Shown piece after piece: positions 19,111 through 31,100 of a stretch of 64,000 nt of DNA (its first letter is position 1; every line of letters starts with the position of its first letter). A program made the position numbers and the translations under genes. Source of the stretch: Aplectana chamaeleonis (lineage: Eukaryota; Nematoda; Chromadorea; Rhabditida; Cosmocercidae). The stretch spans positions 1,178,001 to 1,242,000 of the forward strand of contig JAPDOI010000193.1 of NCBI GenBank assembly GCA_029168955.1, given 5' to 3'. Under the pieces are notes generated by a model that saw only the letters and a program-made list of their open reading frames with translations, did no database searches and was not told where the DNA came from.

Positions 19111-22100
19111 CTGAAATCAATCAATTCTAATTTAAATGAACGTTTGAACATAGCAGAAGAAAATTGCACTTTAATAGCAGTTTTCCTTGAAATAACCTTC
19201 CAAATCGAGAAAAAGCTGTGGAATCTGAAGATCGACACTTTCTACAGGTTCCTCAACACGAAACTTCAAGAAAAGCCACGTGTAGGAAGGAGTACTATAT
19301 AGGCCCGATGGCGTGATTCTGCGGAAGGATAATGAAAGGGCCGAGTTGCTGGCAAGCGTTTTTGAAGAGGCTTTCACTGAGACTACCGATAGGTCGAGAC
19401 ATTCCGATGAAGGTGCATTTGCCGTTATGAATGACTCATGCTGGTTCTACAAGGATGAAATTTTGAATGAACTTCTACGATGGCCTAACTCTCAATCTCA
19501 AACCCCTGACGACATCCCACTTAGTTTCATTGCGACAAGCCTTTTTAGCGAGAATCCCTCAAAGCAGGCAATTTTCAAGAAGTCAACGCAAACAACGAAG
19601 TTGCTCCGCCGATTTTCGAAAGAATTTTTCTAGAGAGTTTGCTGCCGAATTGATACAATATCTAACACGATTTTGGGGCAAAAATATCTGCCTCTCCGCT
19701 GAAAGCCTAAATTTCCAAAGCTTTAGCATTTTTTTGCAGCATGAGTCTGCAGTAGAAACTTCACTTCCATTTAGGGCCTCAACTACCGGCTCATTTCACT
19801 GCCACAAGAAATGTCCTGCGGGGCGTTGAGACCAACCTAGGCGAACTTGTGTACCCCCCTGCCGACAAGAAATTTGAATGAGTAGCGTAAAATTTCACGA
19901 ACTCCCTCTTACGCAATTTTGGACTGAATTTTCAGTCCAAAAAGGATTGACACCCGCCTTCCAAATTTTCACCTTCAGTCAAAACTTTCACGACTCCCGA
20001 ACACCCGTTGTGACCAGGCAGAACCTCGCTAACCCTGTGCCATAAGTAAAGCGTTGTCATCAGAAGCATTCTAGTGAAACAATGTATACAAAGGCTTCAA
20101 CTTATTAAAAATTGAAACTTTTGATCTCAAACGTAAAGATTCAGCAAAAAATCCTAGAAAAAAGGAGTTTAAAATCGGCATGTATCGCGAAGAGACTTCG
20201 CGTTCACTGTTGAAGGTTGGCGCGAACTCGGTGCACCTATGTTATAGCATATGGCGCCGAGTTTGCGCCAACCTTCGACAGTAAACGAGAAGTCTCTTCA
20301 CGATCCATGCCGACGTTATGTAATAAATAGATAAAAAGTTGGAAAGAAAACAATGACTGTAACAAGACTCACTTATCCTCAAGAGCGAATGATGCCAGTC
20401 GCGCCATCAAGTCAAAATTGCAAATAACTGGCGGCATCTCCTGAAATGCGGAAACTGTTAACTGGCTACAAAGGAATCCCTTGCTAAAGTTTATTTTTCG
20501 ATAATTCTAAAAAAGAGAATAACGTTGGACAAACCTTGGTTTGTGCCCATCCAAGCGGTGGAGAGCACGGAGGAGAGATGAGGAACTGCTTCTCAAGGGG
20601 AGGAGGTGAGAGTAACGTCGAGGATCGCCGAAGAATAACTCGCTAAACAATACTCTGGTTGAAAACTCGAAACAGAGCTTGATCGCAGTTTGAAATTACA
20701 GAGAACTTCTTGCGTACTCGCCTATCCACGTAGCCAGCTCGCGTGCCGCGCCTTCGATCGATGCAGGCAAGATCAATTGATGACGAGCGGGGTAAAGCGG
20801 GAAAATGCGTAATTTTTCGAAATCGGAGCGACCCCTGCGCCACCGTACATTTTTTCCAAAATTCATTTTCTTGCCATCCCCCCAAGGCTCGATTTCTGGG
20901 CAGTTTATATTTGATTACTAAAACTGTCAGACGCCGAAAATTCGTTCAGTAGTCAGGTTCAAGCAAAATTCGTTCAGTAGTCAGGTTCAAGCGTCTAAAA
21001 CCTGAGCAATGCTACGATCCTTCCCTTTGGTGACCAAAAATATCGAGATTTTTTGAGAAGACACCTTCACCAAATTTTGATTTTTGGACCGAAATTTCTG
21101 CGACCCCCACATAGCGTTGCAGAATTTCGCAACCCCGCTTGACCCTGATACAGTGGCAAGCGGGCGTGCTGCAGGCGGTCTTGCTGTGAGTCGACTACGC
21201 ACGGAGAGGACGATATGTACGTAATTTCACGGTGAACTGCGGAATTCGGGAAAAATAGTTTTCCTTCCTGGTCCTGGTTTTCGCTCACATCAACCACTCT
21301 CCCACTGACCTTATTGGCAACGACAGACCTTCCAAACACCAATAAGGTCCAGAATATGGCGCCAGGTTTGAGGCCTTAAAGGAACGGTCTGAGCTTCGCT
21401 TGTCTGGAAGGGATCGTTGGAGGGGCTAAAAGGATAAAAATCGGGAAACTGCAGGAAAATGGTCTTCTTCTTCTTTGCAGCCGCGAAGAGAGGATGAAAT
21501 TTTGAATGAACTTCTACGATGGCCTAACTCTCAATCTCAAACCCCTGACGACATCCCACTTAGTTTCATTGCGACAAGCCTTTTTAGCGAGAATCCCTCA
21601 AAGCAGGCAATTTTCAAGAAGTCAACGCAAACAACGAAGTTGCTCCGCCGATTTTCGAAAGAATTTTTCTAGAGAGTTTGCTGCCGAATTGATACAATAT
21701 CTAACACGATTTTGGGGCAAAAATATCTGCCTCTCCGCTGAAAGCCTAAATTTCCAAAGCTTTAGCATTTTTTTGCAGCATGAGTCTGCAGTAGAAACTT
21801 CACTTCCATTTAGGGCCTCAACTACCGGCTCATTTCACTGCCACAAGAAATGTCCTGCGGGGCGTGTTAGATATTGTATCAATTCGGCAGCAAACTCTCT
21901 AGAAAAATTCTTTCGAAAATCGGCGGAGCAACTTCGTTGTTTGCGTTGACTTCTTGAAAATTGCCTGCTTTGAGGGATTCTCGCTAAAAAGGCTTGTCGC
22001 AATGAAACTAAGTGGGATGTCGTCAGGGGTTTGAGATTGAGAGTTAGGCCATCGTAGAAGTTCATTCAAAATTTCATCCTTGTAGAACCAGCGTTGGATT

Positions 22101-25100
22101 CGTCCAAAGGTCTATTGTAGTTAATGTTGTAGGGTTCTTTGGACAGTTGAATAAGTGTAGGGTATTGTGGCCAGGACCATCACAGTCCGGGCAAACGTCG
22201 GGAGTGCTATTGTCGATCCTGTTCACGTAGGACTTCAGGAACGTTGAGTGTCCACAGCGCAACGAGGCTAGAGTGCATCTGGCACGTCTACTAAGCTGAG
22301 ACTCAGACTCAGAAACTCGAGGCGGCACAGTACCCAGAATAGGATTAACAGCCGCTCTTTCCAGATACCCTCGAACGAACTGGGTGTGCTCATCGCGCAA
22401 CAGACGGAGGCGTTCTTGATATGAATCGTGCCATCTTTGCAGATCGACTTTATCTGGAGCATCGGCAAAAGGTTTTCTGATGCCTCTCTCTCTTACAGGC
22501 TCAAGTACTCTCCAAGATGGGTGGTTGGACTGCTTGACGATGTTAATGTACAGCTGCTGGGCCTGGAGCTGACAGTGCTCCTTTACTGGTAGCACCCGTG
22601 TCTCGGCGTGTAAATGCTCGATTGGCGAACTCCTAGCACATCCGGTGGCGATCCGAAGAGCAGCGTTTTGTACACGCTGCACCTTAGTCCAGGATGAGTC
22701 CGATACTAAGTGCTGCCAAACCGGTGCCGCATATTCTAGGGCGGGCTGCAGTATAGCCTTATACGTGGTCAGAATAGTTTCCTTACTGCTGCCCCATGAT
22801 GTACCTCCCAGTGCCCTTAGCACATTGAGTTTAGCTCTTACAATTGTTGCTTGCTTTTGCTCGGTGTTCTTGTGAAACTTCAGCGACGGATCGAGTATAA
22901 GGCCGAGTAGTTTGACGAAGCGAGCAGCAGGCAGGCGATCTCCACCCCAGCTGCCATCGGGATGGGCGCTGTGCTCTTTGGGGTCCGTTGTGAAAACTGA
23001 TACTGAAGACTTGGCAGCTGAGACAATGAGCATCTTGTTATCGAAATAGCTTTTCAAATCAATCAGGTACTCGTTGATCTTGCTCGCGGCCACTTGTATG
23101 TCACGGTTTTGGCACATGATAGTCATATCATCAGCGTAGGCGACAACTTTAATGTCCTGGGGAGGTGCCGGAATGTCCTCTAAGTACAGATTAAACAGAG
23201 CGGGCGATAAGACTCCGCCTTGCGGAACACCTGCAGCTATGGGGATACTTTTAGAGACATGATTTTGAAACATAACTTTTGCTCGACGGCCCTTGACGAA
23301 TGCTGTTATCCAACGCTTCTGCCACGGTGGAATAGAGGACTTCAGTATGTTATGCGATAGAATACCCAGGTTAACACTGTCGAATGCCTTTGTCAAGTCC
23401 AGGGCTACAGCAACGACCCTCAGGAGCTTTCTCATGTTAAAGCCGTCGACGGCACAGCCAACGATTTCCAAAAGCGCCGTCGTGGTGGAATGTAGCTTCC
23501 TAAAGCCGTGCTGGTGATGTTGTTTCTCATTATGCTGAGCCAAATCATTGACGACAAGCTTTTCAGCAACCTTGGCTAGAGTTGACAAAGGCGTTATTGG
23601 CCTGTGTCCTTTCGCTGATGACAGCGATTTACCGGGCTTAGGCAGAGGAATGACATTTGCTGTTTTCCAGTTTTGTGGCAGTGTGCAGGTTCGGAATGAT
23701 GTGTTCATTAAATCAGTGAGCAGCGAGAGAAATTCACTGGGGAGCTTCTTTAGGACTGCTGGACAGATTCCGTCAGGTCCAATGGCTTTGGAATTACGCA
23801 TTTCCTTTATAATCTTCTCCACCTGCGCAGAAGTGAAGGCATCAGCCGTGCCCATAAGCGGAAGGCGGCACAGCTCCCTTACTGTCTGTCACTCGGTTTT
23901 GCGGGCCACGCTTCGCACATGTTATGAAGAAGCTCTTGCCCAGAGCGTAAGCGGCATCTTGTCCTGACTTGAATACATTGTTCTCAAACTCGATAGTAGA
24001 TACGGTGGCGGGTGTGGTTTTTCCGGAGAGTTTTCTCAGGATTTTCCATGTAGCAGCACCATCTGCCTTGAAGTTCAATTTTTTAGTGAACTTCTGCCAC
24101 TCGTCTTTCTTGTGCCTGTCCAAGTCTTTTCTAATCTCGTCGTCAAGTTCAATGACCAAGTTCAGGAAAATGGTACTATTATTAATATTATTATTAGTTG
24201 TAGTAGCACTATTACAATGAGATTGTAATGTAATGAAAATATTAAATACTAGAATTTACTAAATAACAATGAATATGTAGGTATAATTGGAGTGAAAATC
24301 TTAAAGCACAACTAAGCACGATAACTCCCGCACAATTAATTGCACTCAATCGTCACAATAGTATTTTACGGCTGTATACAACGGCGACCCCTTTGGCCCC
24401 CGTCATAGCCGGCCGAGAGCGGCCGTCCTAGTCCAACCCGGTCGATAGGTATGAGAAGCACGCAAAACGGGAGAAATTAAAGCGATAAAAATCATCCTCA
24501 AATGATAAAAATCGCCCTATGATGTGATAAAATTTGACTCCAACTGATAAAAACCGTCTGTAATGATAAAAATCCACCTGATACGACCAAGGACGACATA
24601 GAGAAGGCTGAATTTTATTAGTGGAGGATGATTTTTATCACTTCATTTCTTCCCGTTCTGCGCGTGTCTCATAGATATCGACCGGGTGGGACTAGGACGG
24701 CCGGTTTTCGGCCGACTATAACGGGGGCCTTTCTACGGATAAATCACAAAACCGACTGACACGAAAGACAAATTTATCAATTGGTTCAAGAATGAAACTA
24801 GGTTGTAATCGATGACATTTAAGTTGAGTAAGTAAAGGGAGGGGGAAAAATAATTTGGCGAGCAATGGGTGCTATTCTGTGTCATTGCAGTACACTACGG
24901 CCACCGTAATTTAAAAAAAAAACACAAAAGAAGAGGTTGTTGGAGAACAAAGTGCTGCAATTTAGGCGGACGTAGGTAAAGAAAGTTGTGATACGGCCTA
25001 AACGGTGGAACATACTACGGTGCAAGTACACATAAATATTCATGTCCACCGATTGATGCGGATCAGTATGAGGGTGAGGTCGAAAAAAGTGCAAGTCCCG

Positions 25101-28100
25101 AGGTGGAGTGGGGTGAAAAAGTTGTTCTCGCTTCTATGCAGGAATGACTTTTAGAACATTTGCAGCATTTAGAGATCTACTTTTTTGGTACAATTTTTGC
25201 TGCCGAGATGTCGTACGTTCGTGCCGTGGCAAAGTGATGGAAAGAAGACCACCTCCGGGCAAACCGACGTCAATCCCTCCGCAGAGAAGATTTTTGTCAT
25301 GGGAGAGGTGCTGGCTGGCCGCAGCTCTCCTGAAGATCTTACTACAAGGAGCCGAATCCAGGACCCGCTCAGAAGAAGAAGTATCCATGTGCCACATGCG
25401 ACAGAGATGTCACTTGGAATGGAACCAGCGTCCAATGTTTTTGATGCCAAAAGTGGGTGCACTTCTCTTGTTCGGGTCTCAGATCTGTGAGACACCATGA
25501 TTCTTCCTTCGTTGTATTGTGTGCTCCGCCTCCAGTAACTCCAATCCCTCATCTACCAACCGCCCCCTCTCTATTGTACACATCAATCTCGACGGCCTTC
25601 CCGCCAAGCTTTCTGAATTATCTCTCTTTGCCCGTACTCATCACCCGGATGTTATCATGGTTCAGGAAACCAAACTCTCTCCCTCTGCTACCTCTCGACA
25701 TCCAAACATCCCGGGCTATACTGCATATCATACTCCTAGGTCATCTAAAGGAGGCGGAGTCTCCACTTTTGTTCTGTACTCTCTTCCCTCTCACATCATT
25801 CCAAACACTCCGGTGGATGGCACTCTCGAGTACATCCCCATCCATCTACCTCTAAAAACTCCACTTTCTCTTTTCAATATATACATTCCTCCCTCCACAT
25901 CCTGTCCATCAACTTACAACCCCGTCCCACTTCTCAAGCAGCTGTATGACTGCTCTCTTTCTCCCTCAATTGTCTTTGTGGGTGACTTCAATGCGCACAC
26001 GTTCTGCTCGTCGCTTGTTTCTGATGCTAGAGGAAATGACGTCCAAGAATGGGCGGAGGAGTGCGACCTGGTTATCCTGAAGGATGATCAGCCCACTCGT
26101 CTCCCCGCCAACGGCCGATCTTCCAGTCCAGACATCTCACTTGTCTCCTATACTCTCTAATTCCTGCTCATGGTCTACATCCACAACTCTTTCCACCGAT
26201 CACATTCCGGTCTTTGTCAATATCGATCTCTCTAACTCTCTTGCTCCCTATACGGGTGTTCGTCATCGTTCTTATCCCAATTTAGGCCTTGCAGACTGGA
26301 GCCTGTTCAGGGAGGTTGCACTCCGTCAAGCGGCTGATTATCCGTGGAATGGCAATGTACACCAGAGGGAGCGCCACCTCTCGGATGCCATCCGGAAGAC
26401 GATGAAAGCTGCGATCCCTGACGGTCGTGTTAAGACCTTTTTTCCCAATGTCACCAGGGAGACACTGCAGAAGATAAGGACAAGGGACGCAAAGAGAGCT
26501 GCTGGTCATCTTGACCCAGACATTGCCGAGCTGGATAATGAGATCATGATGGACCTTGACAGGCACAAGAAGGAAACTTGGGAAAAGTTCAGTGAGAAGA
26601 CGAACTTCAGAAATGATGCAGCAGCAACGTGGAAGGCTTTGAAAAGGATCTCCGGAAAGTACGCCTCCGCCAACAATTCCACGATTGAATTCAAAGGTGG
26701 AGTCTTCAAACCAGGGAAGAAGGCCGCAAATGCTCTTGGGAAGCATTTTTTCATCACTAGAACAAAAAGAGAGAAGTAGAATATAATAACTGTACGGGAA
26801 CTCTTTAAATTAATAATTACCCAGGTTAATTAATTACAAGTTAATAGTTACCCAGGTTTAATTACCCAAGTTTGAGGTATCGTACGATCGAGCATCCTGT
26901 CACCATGCAAGCCAAGCAGAGAGCCGAGATTCAAGAGATGATCAACGAGACTGTGAAGGATGCGATGAATGGTCTGGTCGAACAAATGGTGAAGACTATC
27001 GCAGATGCCTTGCAGCCCCTGATCCGGTCGATAACGGAAGCCGTTGGTGAGCTGACGAAGATGAGAGGAGTGGCGCCACCAGCACCTGCCGCCGGTGACG
27101 CAGTTCAGCGAGCCGTTCCGGCGGCTACGCCGCAGGTGATTCCTTCTCAGGTCGTGATTATGGGTATGGTAGAGGAGAGCAATTTGCCGGCACACAGCCG
27201 GAGGGAGGCCGACGAGAAAACAGTGAGGGCCCTGCTCGATCATCTGGAGGTCGACGCCATCCCGACGACTGTGTACCGGATGAGATCCTTTGATAAGGAG
27301 AAGAAGCGTCCGGTGAAGGTCGCCTTCGCTAATCATCACGACGCCATTCAACTACTACGCAGCAGCTATAAGCTAAAACGTTCCAGTGACTGGGAAAATG
27401 TATACGTACGCCCGTCGTACAGTTCGGAGTTGCGAGCTAAGCTCCGCGAAGCTCGCAGGTCGGACGAGGATGCGGTGGTATACAAAGGAAAGGTGATGAG
27501 CAGAAGCGAGATCCAAAGAAAGGGGGGGCCGGGTCCGCCTGCGGGGGACGAGTCTGCCTCGTCGGTCTCCACCCCTCGGGCGATCCACCCTCCCACTCGC
27601 TTCTCCCCATCACAGTGAGTGTGAGCGAGTCATCCCCAGTGGCAAAGGGTAGCCTGAACTATGTATACTTCGATTCTCGATCTATTAGGAACAAATTAGC
27701 CTCTCTGAACACACTGCTCAACTATTCGTCTCCCGATATAGTTATTATAACCGAAACCTGGCTCACTGAGGACGACCCGGACTCGCTCCTAGCACTAGAT
27801 GGCTGTTATGTGGTGTATAGATGCGACCGAATATCGGGCGTTACTGGTGGTGGTGTCGCAATCGTTGTAAAGAATACTATTAGAGTTGCTCAATCCATAC
27901 CCAAATCCTTTAACTTCTGTTGTGAGCTTTTGTTTCTTGATGTTGTGTTTCAATTTGGTCCCTGTTTCCGCTTGATTGCAGCTTACCGGCGGCCAGCAAC
28001 GAGTAGTGAGGACTCTCTCCAATTGTTAGAGACTGTAGCTGACTGGTGTACGGTGCAATTCCCTTCCATAGTCGTTGGTGATTTCAATTATACGTGTTCT

Positions 28101-31100
28101 TCTGGAGATTCCGGTATGCTATTTAATGCTTCATTCGATAATTTTCTTACCAGTTCTGGTCTATCATGTCTGAATTTTGAGCCCACTCACGGGCGCAATG
28201 TCCTGGATTTGATCTTATGCAATGACCTCACTTTAATTACTGATTGGGAGGTTCAGCCAAATTTCTCTACAAGCGACCACTGTAGCATAGCCTTTGAAAT
28301 CGCATGTCAACCTGATGTTCCCAAAACAGCTCGTAATTTTGATTTTCGCAGAGCCAATTGGGACCAAGTAAATCTCTGGTTGATAGGAACAAACTGGGAT
28401 GAACTCTTTTGCACGTGCCGCAATATAAACGAGGTGTATGATGCCTTCATTTCCTATGTCCACCTTGTAATAGGGAAATGTGTTCCACTTCGGAAACATG
28501 GCACTAAGACCAAAAACCTTCCACCGCACCTGCAACGCTTGGCCGCTAAAAAGCACTTCCTCTGGCGTGACCGCTTTCAGCCTGGTGGGAGCGTTGCCTT
28601 CAGCAAATGTGCTAGGGATTTCGAAAAAGAATGGCAAACGGTTTGCCAAAAACCGCGAAAAACGCCTTATTTTCTCGGGAAATCGAAAAAACTTCTTCAA
28701 GTACATACATGAATGCAAAGATGAAAACGCGTAGGGGTATCACATCTCTGAAAGATGAAGGGGGCGAAATCATTATCGATGATCAACAAAAATGCGAAAT
28801 GTTCGCGGAATATTTCTTTAAGGTATTTACTAACGACAACGGTGCGACTCCACTATCCCCCCCCCCGATGTTACCAGAAATTGTGCTCCGTCCCTATCAG
28901 CTGCGAGGTTGTAATGGGTGCCATAAAAAAGCTCAATGACAAGATTTCGCTCACCCCGGACTCGGTGCCCTCGTACTGCATCAAAAGGGCCGCTAACGGG
29001 TTATGTTGCCCTCTCTCGTGCATATTCAAACATAGTCTTGCTCTTGGAACGCTTCCGTCCGCATGGAATACTGCGATTGTAACCCCGCTTCTGAAAAAGG
29101 CACCAGCTGTTCAGGTCTCGAACTATCGGCCCATCAGTTTAACCTCATCAGTATGCAAAGTTCTCGAAATCATTATCAAAGATTGTGTTCTCTCCCATCT
29201 TGCGTCGAATGACCTCCTCAGCCCGGCGCAATATGGTTTTCTGCCTGGTAGATCAACGCTATCTCAGCTGGTATCCTCGTTCCACGACTGGTGTTCGGCT
29301 GTGAACGAAAGCTACCAAACTGATGTTGTGTACATAGACTATGCTAAAGCTTTTGATACAGTCAGTCATCAAAAGCTACTTCTGAAACTTCAAGGCTACG
29401 GCATTTCTGGTGACATTTTAAAATGGTTGAATTCCTTTCTGACACCTCTTGACTTCATAGTAAAAATTGGCAACTTTTGTTCTCATCCTTGCCCAATCGT
29501 CAGCGCTGTTCCCCAGGGTAGCGTTCTGGGTCCTTTGCTTTTCCTCATTTATGTGAACGACATTTCTGACGGATTGTCGAGCACATGCAAGCTTTTTGCT
29601 GATGATCTGAAGATATATCGTCCCCTTCGCAACCCCGCCATCGATTTTCACGAGCTTCAGTGTGACCTGAACCGGCTTTCTAATTGGTCCAAGCTATGGC
29701 AGCTAAAAATATCTGAAGAAAAATGTAGCTTGTTCCATATAAATTTCCAACATGAGTGCTTTCTACGCCTAAACGATGTTGCGCTTCCCGTACGCGAGAC
29801 TGTCAGTGATCTTGGTGTGCTTATTAGCACCGACCTTAAGTGGGAATCCCACTGCAAGGAAATCTCTAAGAAAGCTTCTCGTGTGGCAAATTGCATCCTG
29901 AGATCTCTGCAACACCCATGTCTCGAACATTACAGGAAAGCATACATTGTCTACTGCCGACCGCTCTTGGAATACTGTACGCAGGTCTGGTCACCATCTT
30001 CTGTCGAGGATGATGAAGTAATTGAAAACGTGCAAAGGCGGTACTCAAAACGCGTTTTTGTCAAAGTATTTCCTACGCGAGAAGTACCAGACTATACGGC
30101 AAGGCTTGAAATGTTGGGGATCGAAACCCTAAGATATCGGCGAACCGAGTTCGATTTACACTTATGTTATAAAATCGTTAACGGTCTTTGCGACATCCCA
30201 TTTGAGTGTTTTCGTGTTCACCAGCCGCTGTACTCGCTCCCGCCAGCACGCTTTTCAGCTCGCACGTAGATTTACGTCGAAGTCCAACGTGCTGCATTCC
30301 TTTGCATTTAGAGTCATCCCAGTTTGGAACAAATTACCTTCAGAGGCCGCGCAGTTTCCGATTTTCAAAAGCAGGCTATCCCATTTCAACCTCAGGTCAT
30401 TGCATGGGGTCGATGGCCGTGCTTTCTGCTAAAGCTTTAAATTCAGGGTGCTCTTATTCGTACGAGTGTTTTCTTTGCCTACAATTTTGTTTGCCTGCAT
30501 GTCCAGGCTGTCTTGTTTAAACCTATCTCACATACATTTTGTATGTTTCTTTGTCGCCAGATAAAGCTATTGAATTGAATTGAAATTGCCACTCACGGCT
30601 GAAGATGATGCAGTCACGCCCGCACAGGTCGAGAAGGTGATCAAGGAAATGAGTAACTCGAAGGCAGTAGGGCCAGATGGTTTGAGCCAGCAGTTCTAAA
30701 GAGGCTGTCAAATGAACTCCTACCCCTGCTCGCTGACGTCATTAATACATCATTTCGCACCTGTGCATTACCTCGAAATTGAAAGTAGCACGCGTCATAC
30801 CATTGCCGAAGCCGGGAAAATCACCATCCACGAAAAAAGGTTACAGGCCAATCAGTCTTCTCTCACCTATTGCCAAAGTTGCGAAAAAATTGGCTGTGGA
30901 GGAGCTTGCCGAACATAACAGCAAACAAAAGCATCAACATGGTTTCCGTAAACTACATTTCACCACTACGGCCCTGCTGGAAATTGTGATCTATGTTTTG
31001 GACGGCTTCAATGCCATGAAACCTCAGCGAACCCTAGGTGTAGCCCTCGACCTAACGAAAGCTTTTGACACTGTAAACCTGGGCATATTGTCGGAGAACC

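Larger units (their letters stand above)
21463..24162 (-). mobile_element. LINE family A, copy A2 (5' truncated, with palindrome insert)
   Basis: It is flanked by the 11-bp target-site duplication CAGGAAAATGG (21452-21462 and 24163-24173). The 3' tail (sense TTTGCAGCC inverse, (GAA)n) is at 21463-21490. A 590-bp palindrome (21491-22080) separates the tail from the body. The 5' end is truncated inside the segment between endonuclease and RT. It carries the longest intact RT frame of the family in this window. It is antisense to the plus strand and in the same orientation as calcipressin. Confidence 0.9.
26812..30582 (+). mobile_element. CR1-like LINE, copy 1, nested in A3 (3.77 kb)
   Basis: It sits between duplicate AAATT (26807-26811 and 30583-30587); joining the flanks restores the A-family sequence. 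The 5' part has TAATTACCCAGGTT tandem units (26812-26870). Two ORFs follow, and the 3' end carries the (TTGAA)n tail typical of CR1-type elements. Frameshifts in ORF2 make this copy inactive. The second copy at 49166-50955 is almost identical over its length. Confidence 0.92.

Noticed and set aside
19171..19377. Minus-strand exon-like ORF (SYTWLFLKFRVEEPVESVDL) that could splice in phase into calcipressin
   Set aside because: It is the antisense of LINE C sequence (FYRFLNTKLQEKPRVG on plus). Skipping it joins LEDK directly to YEVHTGEDG, which matches calcipressins.
21506..22065. Identical ORFs on both strands around MNFYDGLTLNLKPLTTSH
   Set aside because: They arise from palindromised LINE C sequence read out of the RT frame.
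26872..26904. Earlier start of CR1 ORF1 at 26872
   Set aside because: That codon is TTG; the first ATG in frame is 26905 and leaves a complete ORF1.
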